A DNA stretch of 48,793 nt from Trueperaceae bacterium (lineage in GTDB: Bacteria > Deinococcota > Deinococci > Deinococcales > Trueperaceae): NCBI GenBank assembly GCA_019454765.1, contig JACFNR010000006.1, positions 49,911 through 98,703 on the forward strand, given 5' to 3'. Made by a program: the position numbers and the translations under genes. This document shows, in pieces, positions 25,858-33,298 of this stretch (position 1 is its first letter; every line of letters starts with the position of its first letter). The notes beneath the pieces are model-generated. The model saw only the letters and a list, made by a program, of their open reading frames with translations, searched no databases and was not told where the DNA came from.

Positions 25858-26619
25858 GTGACGGGCTCGGCGCCGCTCCCCGTGGGCGGCGCCGCTTCGT
25901 TGCGCCTCGAGGGCGTCACGGTGCGGTTCAACGACTTCGTTGCCCTCGACGACGTGTCGTTCGAGGTACCCGCCGGGGCGTCCCTTTCCGTCGTCGGACC
26001 GAACGGGGCGGGCAAGTCGACGCTGGTGAGGGTGATGCTCGGCCTCACGGTGCCCCTTGCCGGCCGCGTGGAGGTGCTCGGGCAGAGGCCCGGCGCCACG
26101 CCCGCGCGCATCGGTTACGTGCCGCAGCTCAAGACGTTCGACCGCACGTTCCCCGCCACGGCGCTGGAACTCGTGACCACGGGGCTGCGCCGCTCTTGGC
26201 CCGGCAGGATCGTGCCGGCCGAGCGGGAACGCGCGCTGGCGGCGCTGAGGCGGGTGGGCGCCGCGCAGCTGGCCGACCGGCCGTTGGCGCGCCTCTCCGG
26301 CGGCGAGCTCCAGCGCGCCTACCTGGCGCGCGCCTTCGTGAGGGAGCCGGCGCTGGTCGTGCTGGACGAGCCCGCCACCGGCGTCGATTTCCTGGCCGAG
26401 CGCGACATCAACGACCTCATGGAGGAGTACCAGGCCGGCAGCGGCGCGACGGTGGTGATGATCACGCACGACCTCGCGGCCGCGCGCTACCACGCCGATC
26501 ACGTGCTCGTCCTGAACCGGCGGGTGTGCGGCTTCGGCGCGCCGGCCGCCGTCATGACGGACGAGACCCTGCAGGCCGCGTTCGGGCACAAGCGTCACCG
26601 TCACGCGGCCGCCCTATGA
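25858..26619 (+). CDS. zinc/manganese ABC transporter ATPase
   Basis: A 253-residue ABC ATPase of the ZnuC/MntB type. It has Walker A GPNGAGKST (about residue 49), GYVPQLKTFDRTFPATALE in the Q-loop region (the FPxTxxE sequence is typical of metal-ion ABC ATPases), signature RLSGGELQRAYLARAF, Walker B LVVLDEPATGVD and switch MITHD. The end GHKRHRHAAAL is His-rich, as in zinc transporter components. The start is taken as GTG at 25858, with weak SD-like GAAGG before it. A permease follows 13 nt later; no substrate-binding protein gene is in the window, so metal specificity is not fixed. Confidence 0.88.
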   Translation: MTGSAPLPVGGAASLRLEGVTVRFNDFVALDDVSFEVPAGASLSVVGPNGAGKSTLVRVMLGLTVPLAGRVEVLGQRPGATPARIGYVPQLKTFDRTFPATALELVTTGLRRSWPGRIVPAERERALAALRRVGAAQLADRPLARLSGGELQRAYLARAFVREPALVVLDEPATGVDFLAERDINDLMEEYQAGSGATVVMITHDLAAARYHADHVLVLNRRVCGFGAPAAVMTDETLQAAFGHKRHRHAAAL

Positions 26620-26632
26620 TCGCCGCGTCGCC

Positions 26633-27502
26633 GTGACCATCCTGGATGCGCTCTCCCTGCCGTTCTTCCAGCGGGCCGTGCTGGCGGGCCTCGCCATCTC
26701 CGTCATGGCGGGCCTGCTCGGCGTGTTCGTGGTGCAGAGGCGCCTGGCGTTCCTGGGCGACGGCCTGGCGCACGCCGCCTTCGGCGGCATGGGCATCGGC
26801 GCGTACGTCATCGTCACGAGCGGGTTGATCGGGGGCGGCAGCGCGCTACTGAGGCACCCGCTGTGGGTGGCGCTGCCGTTCACCCTCCTGGCGGCGCTAG
26901 TGATAGCCGCGCTGCGCAAGCGGACGCGCCTCAGCTCCGACACGGCCATCGGGGTCGCGTTCGCCGTGAGCGTCGCCCTGGGGGTCACGTTCTTCTCGCT
27001 CATACCGCCCGACGTGAACCTCGGCGTGTCGGTCATGGACCTGCTGTTCGGTTCCATCCTGGGAGTGCGGCAGGGGGACCTCGTCGTCATCGCGGTCGTG
27101 GCCGTCATCAGCGTCGTGGCTTCGTTCGCGGCGTGGGGCAGGCTGGGTTACGCGACCTTCGACGAGGAGCTGGCGCGCAGCGACGGCGTGCCGACGGACG
27201 CGCTGGAGCTCGGGCTCTTCCTGCTGGCGTCGATCGTGATCGCGGTCAGTGCGAGCGTGGTGGGCATCGTCCTCATGGCGGCATACCTGGTCATACCCGC
27301 GGCCGCCGCCCGGCTGCTGGCCCGGACCCTCGCGCAGATGACCGGCTTGAGCGTGCTGCTCGGGGTGGCGAGCACCCTCGTCGGCCTGGCGCTCTCCTTC
27401 TACCTCGACGTGCCGAGCGGCGCCACCATCGTGCTCACGCAGGCGGCGCTCTTCGTACCGGCGGCGCTATTCGGGCAGCGCCGGCGCGGGCCGTCGGGTT
27501 GA
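26633..27502 (+). CDS. zinc/manganese ABC transporter permease
   Basis: A 289-residue ABC-3 family integral membrane permease (ZnuB/MntC type). Eight or more hydrophobic segments run through the protein. The motifs GVFVVQRRLAFLGDGLAHAAFGG (in part, about residue 28) and SSDTAIGVAFAVSVALGV (about 102) are family signatures, as is VGIVLMAAYLVIPAAAARLL (about 208). The GTG at 26633 lies 13 nt after the ATPase. The last 36 nt overlap the convergent hflX gene, an antisense overlap at the transcript ends. Confidence 0.88.
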   Translation: MTILDALSLPFFQRAVLAGLAISVMAGLLGVFVVQRRLAFLGDGLAHAAFGGMGIGAYVIVTSGLIGGGSALLRHPLWVALPFTLLAALVIAALRKRTRLSSDTAIGVAFAVSVALGVTFFSLIPPDVNLGVSVMDLLFGSILGVRQGDLVVIAVVAVISVVASFAAWGRLGYATFDEELARSDGVPTDALELGLFLLASIVIAVSASVVGIVLMAAYLVIPAAAARLLARTLAQMTGLSVLLGVASTLVGLALSFYLDVPSGATIVLTQAALFVPAALFGQRRRGPSG

Positions 27503-29182
27503 GGTCGCCGGCGTCAGGTCCGTGGCGGCGCTCGCCGGCCGGCCGCCCAGCTTGGCGGCGAGGTCCGCCTTGAGCGCCGGCAGGCCCTCGCCCGTGACGG
27601 CCGACACGGCCAGCGCGCCGTAGCGCAGCGCGAGCTCGGCGGCCACCTGCGGGTCGGCGGCGTCGAGCTTGTTGAGCACCACCTGCCCCGGCACCTCCAG
27701 CTCGAGGTCGGCGAGCACGCGCTGCACCGCGGCGACCCGATCGGGCGCGCCCGGCGTGGCGGCGTCGACGACGTGAAGCAGCAGGTCCGCGTCGTGCAGC
27801 TCCTCGAGCGTGGCGCGGAACGCGTTGACGAGCTCGTCGGGCAGGTCGCGGATGAAGCCCACCGTGTCCGTGTAGACGACCTTGCCGCCGTACTCGCCAA
27901 GCTCGGGCAGCCACCCTTCGCGCGTGGTCGGCCGCAGCGTCGCGAAGAGCTCGTCGCGGGCCACGACGTCGGCCTTGGCTAGCGCGTTGAACAGGGTCGA
28001 CTTGCCGGCGTTGGTGTAACCGACGAGCGCCACGGTCGGGGTCGTGCCGCGCCGGCGCTGCTTGCGCGTCTCGCTGCGGCGCCGGCTGATGGCGTCGACG
28101 GCGTCTTCCAGGTTCGCGATGCGGTCACGGATCTTGCGGCGGTCGACCTCGAGCTTGGTCTCGCCCGGTCCGCGCGTGCCGATGCCGCCGCCCAGGCGGC
28201 TCATCGCCAGCCCGCGGCCGGCGAGGCGGGGCAACTGGTAATGGAGCTGCGCCAACTCCACCTGCACCTGCGCCTCTAGTCCGCGCGCGTTCTGCGCGAA
28301 GATGTCGAGGATCACCTGCGTGCGGTCGAGCACCTTCAGCTTCGTGAACGCCTCGATCTCCCGCGCCTGGGCGGGGGAGAGCTCGCGGTCGAACACGAGG
28401 AGGTCGGCGTCCTCGTGGAACGCCAGCGCGACCACCTCCTGCAGCTTCCCCTCGCCCACGAGCGTACGGGGGTCGGGGCGGTCGCGGTGCTGCACGGTCG
28501 AGGCCGCCGTGTAGGCGCCCGCGCTCCTGACGAGCTCGGCGAGTTCCGCCATGCGCGAGTCGGACTCGACCGCGCCCTCGCGGCCGACCAGGCCGACGAG
28601 GACGGCGCGCTCCGTGCTGCTAAGGCGCACCTCGCGGCCGCTCGCGTCGCGGGCGAGTTCCTCCTCGAGGGCGCGCAGCCGCTCTAGGAGATCCATGTCC
28701 TCGAGCTCGCGCACGCTCATCGGCCCCTCGACCAACCAGTCCTCGGCGTCGCTGGCGCCGGGCGCCACGAAGGCGAGGTGCGCCGGCCCCACGGCGGCGC
28801 CCTGGTTGCCGCCGTGCGGGGCGCTCACCTCGATGGCGACCATGGCGTCGAGCCGGTTCATGAACAGGGTCGTGAGGTCGGTGCCCGACAGGCCGGTCGG
28901 CCTCAGGTGGGTGTGCACCAGCCGCAGCCCGCTGAGGCGCGAGCGCGCCTCGCCGGTGGTGGGAGGGAGGGGCGTGTCGGCGGCGTCGCCGACGGCCACC
29001 GTGACGACGCGGCCGCGGCGGTCGAGAAGTAGGCACACGCCGCGCCCGAACTCGGTGGTCAGGTCCGCCATGGCGCGCGCCAGCTCGGTGGTCGCGGCCG
29101 CCTGGGGCGGCACGCGCCGCCGGTAGAGGTTGCTCAGGCGCTTCAGCTGGTTGCTCTTGAGACCGCCAGTGCGGCCGTGCAC
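27467..29182 (-). CDS. hflX: ribosome-associated GTPase HflX
   Basis: HflX is an OBG-HflX GTPase that splits stalled or stress-inactivated ribosomes. An N-terminal extension of about 190 residues precedes the usual HflX start and resembles Deinococcus-type proteins. The HflX domain shows DLLVFDRELSPAQAREIE, GRGLAMSRLGGGIGTRGPGE and ETKLEVDRRKIRDRI. The G domain shows G1 GYTNAGKST, switch II YTDTVGFIRDLP and G4 NKLD, all intact. The reported start is the in-frame GTG at 29182. A better placed GGAGGG (29201-29206) is 9 nt upstream of an in-frame ATC at 29191, giving (M)EKVHGRTGGLK, so an AUC start is possible. The 3' end overlaps the permease by 36 nt. Confidence 0.93.
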   Translation of the reverse strand: MHGRTGGLKSNQLKRLSNLYRRRVPPQAAATTELARAMADLTTEFGRGVCLLLDRRGRVVTVAVGDAADTPLPPTTGEARSRLSGLRLVHTHLRPTGLSGTDLTTLFMNRLDAMVAIEVSAPHGGNQGAAVGPAHLAFVAPGASDAEDWLVEGPMSVRELEDMDLLERLRALEEELARDASGREVRLSSTERAVLVGLVGREGAVESDSRMAELAELVRSAGAYTAASTVQHRDRPDPRTLVGEGKLQEVVALAFHEDADLLVFDRELSPAQAREIEAFTKLKVLDRTQVILDIFAQNARGLEAQVQVELAQLHYQLPRLAGRGLAMSRLGGGIGTRGPGETKLEVDRRKIRDRIANLEDAVDAISRRRSETRKQRRRGTTPTVALVGYTNAGKSTLFNALAKADVVARDELFATLRPTTREGWLPELGEYGGKVVYTDTVGFIRDLPDELVNAFRATLEELHDADLLLHVVDAATPGAPDRVAAVQRVLADLELEVPGQVVLNKLDAADPQVAAELALRYGALAVSAVTGEGLPALKADLAAKLGGRPASAATDLTPATSTRRPAPALPE

Positions 29183-29246
29183 CTTCTCGATGTGACGACT
29201 CCCTCCGGTGACGCGCCGCCCTCTGCCGGCGGCGGGCGCTGGCCGC

Positions 29247-29252
29247 ATTCTA
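29247..29252 (-). promoter_or_regulatory. -10 box TAGAAT for hflX
   Basis: TAGAAT on the minus strand gives a leader of about 50 nt holding GGAGGG, so hflX is SD-led. It is back to back with the promoter at 29272. Confidence 0.5.
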
Positions 29253-29271
29253 GCCACCGCCGGGGGCATGC

Positions 29272-29277
29272 TAGGCT
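29272..29277 (+). promoter_or_regulatory. -10 box TAGGCT, leaderless
   Basis: TAGGCT ends 7 nt before the ATG at 29285. Confidence 0.55.
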
Positions 29278-29284
29278 CTGCGCG

Positions 29285-30172
29285 ATGCGGCGACTACGCG
29301 CAGCGCTGCTCTGGCCGGCCCTCCTCGCGGCCGCGCTGTCCGTTGGGGTCGCGGCGGCGCAGAACCACAAGACGGTGCGTGGCGCTCGCGACCTGGGCGG
29401 CGTCTGGGTGGAGCTGCTCGACCTGGCGCGCGCCGCCGGCGTCGTCGCCACCGACGCGGGCACCACGCTCACGTACCGCGGCCCGAATGGCGTCGTGACG
29501 TTCTTCGCCGGCTCGAGCACCCTCCTGCAGCAGCTGCCGGGCGACGCCGGCCCGACGGAGACCGCGGTCTCGGCGCCGCTCGTGGTCGACGGGCGGGATT
29601 GGTGGGCGCCCCTCGACGCCCTCGAGTACCTCGGAGCGCAACCGCTCGACGGGGCGACCGCCCTGAGGTTGGCCGACGGTAGCGTCGCGGCTCTCGCCAT
29701 CGGGCCGTTCCCGGGTCGTCCCCTGGAGGCGGTCGCGCCCGACGTCGCCGCGTGGGAGGCGACGGAACTCGGGCCCGGCGTCACCGTGTTGCGCCTCTAC
29801 GACGAGGGGGTGGAGCTCAGCCTCCTCGACCTGACGCTACTGCCCCTGGCACTGCCAGAACTCACGGCGCAGGTGGACTCCGCCCTCGCCGCCGCCTGGC
29901 GCTCGGGAGCGGGCGCAGACAACGTGCTGCTCCTGCAGGTCGTGGCGCTCGACGAGAAGCCGTGGGACGCTACGCTCAGGTTCGTGCAGTCGGGTCGGGA
30001 GCTGGAGGTGCGCCACCCCTACCGCCTGCTGCTCCAGCAGGGCGATCCCGAGCTGGTCGGTCCGGCGGCGCCCGTGGCCGGGGTGGTGCTGCTGCCGGCG
30101 GCGTTCGACCTCTACCGCCCACTGGGGGTGGAGTGGGCCGGAGTGTCCGCCGAGGTCGCCTTCAGGCGCTGA
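29285..30172 (+). CDS. secreted protein of unknown function
   Basis: A 295-residue exported protein not recognised as a known enzyme. The signal peptide is clear: RRLRAALLWPALLAAALS then VGVAAAQ with cleavage after AAA near residue 25. The mature N-terminus (GVWVELLDLARAAGVVATDAGTTLTYRGPNGVVTFF, read in two parts) and APLVVDGRDWWAPLDALEYLG resemble a copper-amine-oxidase-N-like or stalk beta domain, where paired strands set up a surface module. The second half (LLDLTLLPLALPELTAQVD and later) has no match I know. The ATG at 29285 follows a TAGGCT box by 7 nt. It lies between hflX and a thiolase. Confidence 0.6.
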   Translation: MRRLRAALLWPALLAAALSVGVAAAQNHKTVRGARDLGGVWVELLDLARAAGVVATDAGTTLTYRGPNGVVTFFAGSSTLLQQLPGDAGPTETAVSAPLVVDGRDWWAPLDALEYLGAQPLDGATALRLADGSVAALAIGPFPGRPLEAVAPDVAAWEATELGPGVTVLRLYDEGVELSLLDLTLLPLALPELTAQVDSALAAAWRSGAGADNVLLLQVVALDEKPWDATLRFVQSGRELEVRHPYRLLLQQGDPELVGPAAPVAGVVLLPAAFDLYRPLGVEWAGVSAEVAFRR

Positions 30173-30189
30173 GGGCGGCGCGGCGCCCT
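30172..30189 (+). terminator. 6-bp hairpin after the secreted protein gene
   Basis: AGGGCG (30172-30177) pairs with CGCCCT (30184-30189). The first base is the last base of the stop codon, and the thiolase -10 box begins at 30191. Terminator function is tentative. Confidence 0.35.
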
Positions 30190-30190
30190 G

Positions 30191-30196
30191 TAACGT
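30191..30196 (+). promoter_or_regulatory. -10 box TAACGT for the thiolase
   Basis: TAACGT lies 57 nt before the thiolase ATG; the leader ends with GGAGG (30242-30246), 7 nt before the ATG. Confidence 0.4.
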
Positions 30197-30253
30197 GGAG
30201 TCGAGCTGGGCGGGCGTGGCACGGCCACCGGACCCGCCGCCGGAGGTCACTAG

Positions 30254-31426
30254 ATGAGGTTGGTCATCTCGAGTGCCGTGCGCACTCCTATCGGCGCCTT
30301 CCAGGGCGCCTTCAGCAGCGTGACTGCCGCCGAGCTGGGGGCCGCCGCCGTCGCGGAGGCCGTGAGGCGAGCGGGCGTGGCGCCCGACGGCGTCGACCTG
30401 GCGCTCATCGGCAACGTGCTGCAGGCGGGCCAGGGCCAGGCCCCGGGGCGGCAGGCGGTCATCAAGGCCGGCCTCGCCGAGTCCACCCCGGCCGTCACCC
30501 TCAACAAGATGTGCGGTTCCGGGCTGGAGGCGGTCATCCAGGCGGGCCGCGCCATCCTCGCGGGTGACGCTCAGGTCGTGGTGGCGGGCGGCATGGAGTC
30601 CATGACCAACGCGCCCTACCTGGTGCCCGGCGCGCGGTCGGGCCTGCGCCTCGGCGACGCCAAGCTCATCGACTCGATGATCAAGGACGGCCTGTGGGAC
30701 GCCTACGGCGACAAGCACATGGGGTCGTGCGCCGAGCTGTGCGCGAACAAGTACGCCTTCGGGCGCGAGGCGCAGGACGAGTACGCCGAGCGCTCGTACC
30801 GGCGGGCGCAAGCGGCGGCCGAGGACGGCACCTTCGCGGCCGAGATCGTGCCGGTCGAGGTGCGGGGCAGGCGCGGCAGCGTGATCGTCGAGAAGGACGA
30901 GGGGCCCGACCAGGTCGACTTCGACAAGATGCCGCGGCTCAGGCCCGCCTTCGAGGCCGACGGGACGGTCACGGCCGCGAACGCCAGCACGCTCAACGAT
31001 GGCGCCGCCGCGCTCGTGGTGACGTCCGAGGAGGTGGCGGCGGCGCGCGGCATGCCGGTGGTGGCCCGCATCCACGGCTGGGCGGGCGCGGCGCTCGCGC
31101 CGGAGTGGTTCACGGTCGCCCCGGTCGAGGCCACGACGCGCCTGTTCGACCGGCTGGGTTGGAGCCCGGCCAGCGTCGACCTCTACGAGGTGAACGAGGC
31201 GTTCAGCGTGGTCCCCATGGCCGTCATGCGCGAGTTCGGCCTCGGCGCCGACGTGGTCAACGTGCATGGCGGCGCGGTCGCGCTCGGTCACCCGATCGGG
31301 GCATCGGGCGCGCGCATCCTCGTCACGCTCATCAACGCCTTGCGGCTCAAGGGGAAGAGGCGGGGCGTCGCCAGCATCTGCATAGGCGGCGGCGAGGGGC
31401 TGGCCTTGGGGCTCGAGCTGGCCTGA
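30254..31426 (+). CDS. acetyl-CoA C-acyltransferase (thiolase)
   Basis: A 390-residue thiolase that condenses two acetyl-CoA or cleaves 3-ketoacyl-CoA. The acyl-accepting Cys87 is in LNKMCGSGLEAVIQAG, the catalytic His in NVHGGAVALGHPIGASG (about residue 345) and the second Cys in ICIGGGEGLALGLE (about 376). GGMESMTNAPYL and YEVNEAFSVVPMAV are also conserved. The sequence looks closest to biosynthetic acetoacetyl-CoA thiolases, but direction is not determined by sequence alone. The ATG at 30254 has a GGAGG SD. Other beta-oxidation genes lie 3-5 kb away on the opposite strand. Confidence 0.93.
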   Translation: MRLVISSAVRTPIGAFQGAFSSVTAAELGAAAVAEAVRRAGVAPDGVDLALIGNVLQAGQGQAPGRQAVIKAGLAESTPAVTLNKMCGSGLEAVIQAGRAILAGDAQVVVAGGMESMTNAPYLVPGARSGLRLGDAKLIDSMIKDGLWDAYGDKHMGSCAELCANKYAFGREAQDEYAERSYRRAQAAAEDGTFAAEIVPVEVRGRRGSVIVEKDEGPDQVDFDKMPRLRPAFEADGTVTAANASTLNDGAAALVVTSEEVAAARGMPVVARIHGWAGAALAPEWFTVAPVEATTRLFDRLGWSPASVDLYEVNEAFSVVPMAVMREFGLGADVVNVHGGAVALGHPIGASGARILVTLINALRLKGKRRGVASICIGGGEGLALGLELA

Positions 31427-31440
31427 CGTCCGTCCGTCAG
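31423..31440. terminator. palindrome spanning two convergent stop codons
   Basis: CTGACG (31423-31428) pairs with CGTCAG (31435-31440) around a 6-nt loop; the arms hold the thiolase stop and the stop of the minus-strand phosphoesterase. There is no U-tract. Confidence 0.35.
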
Positions 31441-32180
31441 TCGTGGTCGTCGTCGCCCACGGCGAGCTTGTCGGGCATGCGGCCCATCTGGACGGCCTCG
31501 GCCACCATGGGCGAGATGCCCCAGGCCACGATGTCGAAGGCGACCGCCGCGTAGTCGTACTCGACCTTGTCCATCTCGATCTCGATGCTGCCCTCGTCGA
31601 GCGTGAGGAGGGCGTAGTCGGCGCCCGGCTCGCCGTTGAGCGACAGGCCCACCGAGCCGGGGTTGACGACCAGCCCGCTCGGGCCGACGCGCCTGAAGAA
31701 CGGGACGTGCGTCGCGCCGGAGGCGAGGATGGAGCAGCGGTGCTGCTCCAGCAGGCGCGTCAGGGAGTGCGGGTCCTGGTTGAGGTTGAGGCGGCCGCCC
31801 GAGCTGTCGACGGTGCCGTGGAAGAAGCGGAGCCAACCGGCCGGGGTGTTCACGCGCCTCTGGACGGGCAGGCTCTGCAGGAACGCCAGGTGGTCGGGTT
31901 CCAGCACCCCCTTCGTCCAGCTGAGGATCTCGTCGGCCACGCCGCGCCGGCGCTTGCCGGTGGCCACGAAGTCGTAGGCTAGGCGCTCGTCCGACGCGCC
32001 CAACGTGCAGGCGACGCCCTCCGAGCGGATGAGGGCGATGGTCTCGTTCGGCGCGGGACCGTACCCCACCAGGTCACCGAGGCAGAGGACCATGTCGACC
32101 CCCCGGTCCTTGAGCGCCGCCAGGACGGCCTCCAAGGCGATGACGTTCGCGTGGACGTCGGAGATGAGTCCGATGTTCAC
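31437..32180 (-). CDS. metallophosphoesterase-fold protein with lost metal ligands
   Basis: A 247-residue protein of the YfcE-like metallophosphoesterase fold. It retains SDVHAN (D8, H10), LGDLVGYGP (D36), FFHGTVD (H121), a final His158 in SGATHVPFF and NPGSVG. The usual GNHD or GNCD is GASD (A62, S63), so the Asn metal ligand is lost, and GHTH is GATH (A156), losing another His. Binding of the second metal should be impaired, so it may be mononuclear, sluggish or a binding protein. The start is GTG at 32180 with GAGGT upstream, 37 nt after the M42 peptidase, so it is probably its operon partner. Confidence 0.78.
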   Translation of the reverse strand: MNIGLISDVHANVIALEAVLAALKDRGVDMVLCLGDLVGYGPAPNETIALIRSEGVACTLGASDERLAYDFVATGKRRRGVADEILSWTKGVLEPDHLAFLQSLPVQRRVNTPAGWLRFFHGTVDSSGGRLNLNQDPHSLTRLLEQHRCSILASGATHVPFFRRVGPSGLVVNPGSVGLSLNGEPGADYALLTLDEGSIEIEMDKVEYDYAAVAFDIVAWGISPMVAEAVQMGRMPDKLAVGDDDHD

Positions 32181-32217
32181 CGCGTCACCTCGCCGAGGCG
32201 CCCGCGCGACGGGGCGG

Positions 32218-33285
32218 TCATGGTCGGTCGTGACCGCCGTTCGGGTTCGGTCCGCCCTCGCGGACGAACGCGGTCAGCAGCGTGACGGCGCCGTCCAGGT
32301 CGGACTTGGAGACCATCTCGGTGACGGTGTGGACGTAGCGCGACGGGGTCGAGATCGTGAAGGCCGGGGCGCCCGCACGCCCGCGCTGCAGTGCGGCCGC
32401 GTCGTTGCCGCCGAGCGGCAGCACCTCGAGCTGGTAGCGGACGCCGTGGCGCTCGGCCAGGTCGATGAAGTGGTCGAGGAGCCAGCGGGTGCTGATGATG
32501 CTCGAGTCCATGACCTTGAGCGCCGTGCCCGCGCCGAGCTGGGTGACGCGCAGGTGCTCGCCGATCTCGGGCGTGTCGACCGCAAGGGTCGTGTCGAGGG
32601 CGATGCCGAAATCGGGTTCCACCGCGTAGGCGCCCGTCTGGGCGCCGCGGAGGCCCACCTCCTCCTGCGTGGTGAACACGGCGTAGAGGTCCGAGTTCAT
32701 GTCGGAGCCTTGCAGGCGCTTGATGGTCTCGATCAGGATCCAGCAGCCGGTGCGGTCGTCGAGGGCCTTGCCGGTGACCACGTCGCCCAGGTCCTCGAAC
32801 TGCTGCCGCAGCGTGATCATGTCGCCCACGCGCACCTTGGCCTTGACCTGCTCGCCGCTCAGGCCGAGGTCGACGTAGAACTGATCGAGGGTGGGGACCT
32901 TGGTGCGCTCCTCGGGCGTGCTGATGTGGATCGGCTTGCCCGCCGGGTTCATGACGCCCAGTAGCGTCTCGCCGGAGATGGAGGCGTGCACGTGCACCTG
33001 GCGCGCGAAGAGGTTGCGGGGGTCGAAGCCGCCGAGCTGCTGGACCCTGACGAACCCCTTGTCGTCGACGTGGCGCACGAGGAAACCGATCTCGTCCATG
33101 TGCGCCGCGACCATGACCTTCCGGGCGCCTTCCCTGCCACTCCGCTTGACGGCCGTCAGGTTCCCCATGGCGTCGACCGACAGCTCGTCGACCAGCCCGG
33201 CCAGCTCGGCGCGGACGATGGCGCGCACCTGTTCCTCGCGCCCGGGGACCCCCGGCGCCTCCGACAGTCGTCTAAGCAGATCCAT
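32218..33285 (-). CDS. M42 family metallo-aminopeptidase
   Basis: A 355-residue M42/FrvX-type aminopeptidase that degrades short peptides in a cytoplasmic tetrahedral oligomer. Metal ligands are all present: His62 in AAHMDEIGFLV, Asp in ALDDRTGC (about residue 178), Glu-Glu in FTTQEEVGLRGA (about 213), Asp in IALDTTLAV (about 234) and His in SRYVHTVTEM (about 327). GGNDAAALQRGRAGAPAFTIS is a family motif. The ATG at 33285 follows a TAGACT box by 7 nt. The TAG of that box is the stop of the upstream alpha/beta hydrolase, 11 nt before this start. Confidence 0.94.
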   Translation of the reverse strand: MDLLRRLSEAPGVPGREEQVRAIVRAELAGLVDELSVDAMGNLTAVKRSGREGARKVMVAAHMDEIGFLVRHVDDKGFVRVQQLGGFDPRNLFARQVHVHASISGETLLGVMNPAGKPIHISTPEERTKVPTLDQFYVDLGLSGEQVKAKVRVGDMITLRQQFEDLGDVVTGKALDDRTGCWILIETIKRLQGSDMNSDLYAVFTTQEEVGLRGAQTGAYAVEPDFGIALDTTLAVDTPEIGEHLRVTQLGAGTALKVMDSSIISTRWLLDHFIDLAERHGVRYQLEVLPLGGNDAAALQRGRAGAPAFTISTPSRYVHTVTEMVSKSDLDGAVTLLTAFVREGGPNPNGGHDRP

Positions 33286-33292
33286 GCCGGCG

Positions 33293-33298
33293 AGTCTA
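33293..33298 (-). promoter_or_regulatory. -10 box TAGACT containing the upstream stop codon
   Basis: TAGACT on the minus strand ends 7 nt before the M42 ATG; its first three bases are the stop codon of the preceding alpha/beta hydrolase. Confidence 0.6.

Noticed and set aside
29248-29269. Upstream ATG codons for hflX at 29248 and 29269
   Set aside because: The 29269 ATG lies upstream of the TAGAAT box and the 29248 ATG is inside it; the extra residues are Ala/Arg/Pro-rich and unlike HflX.
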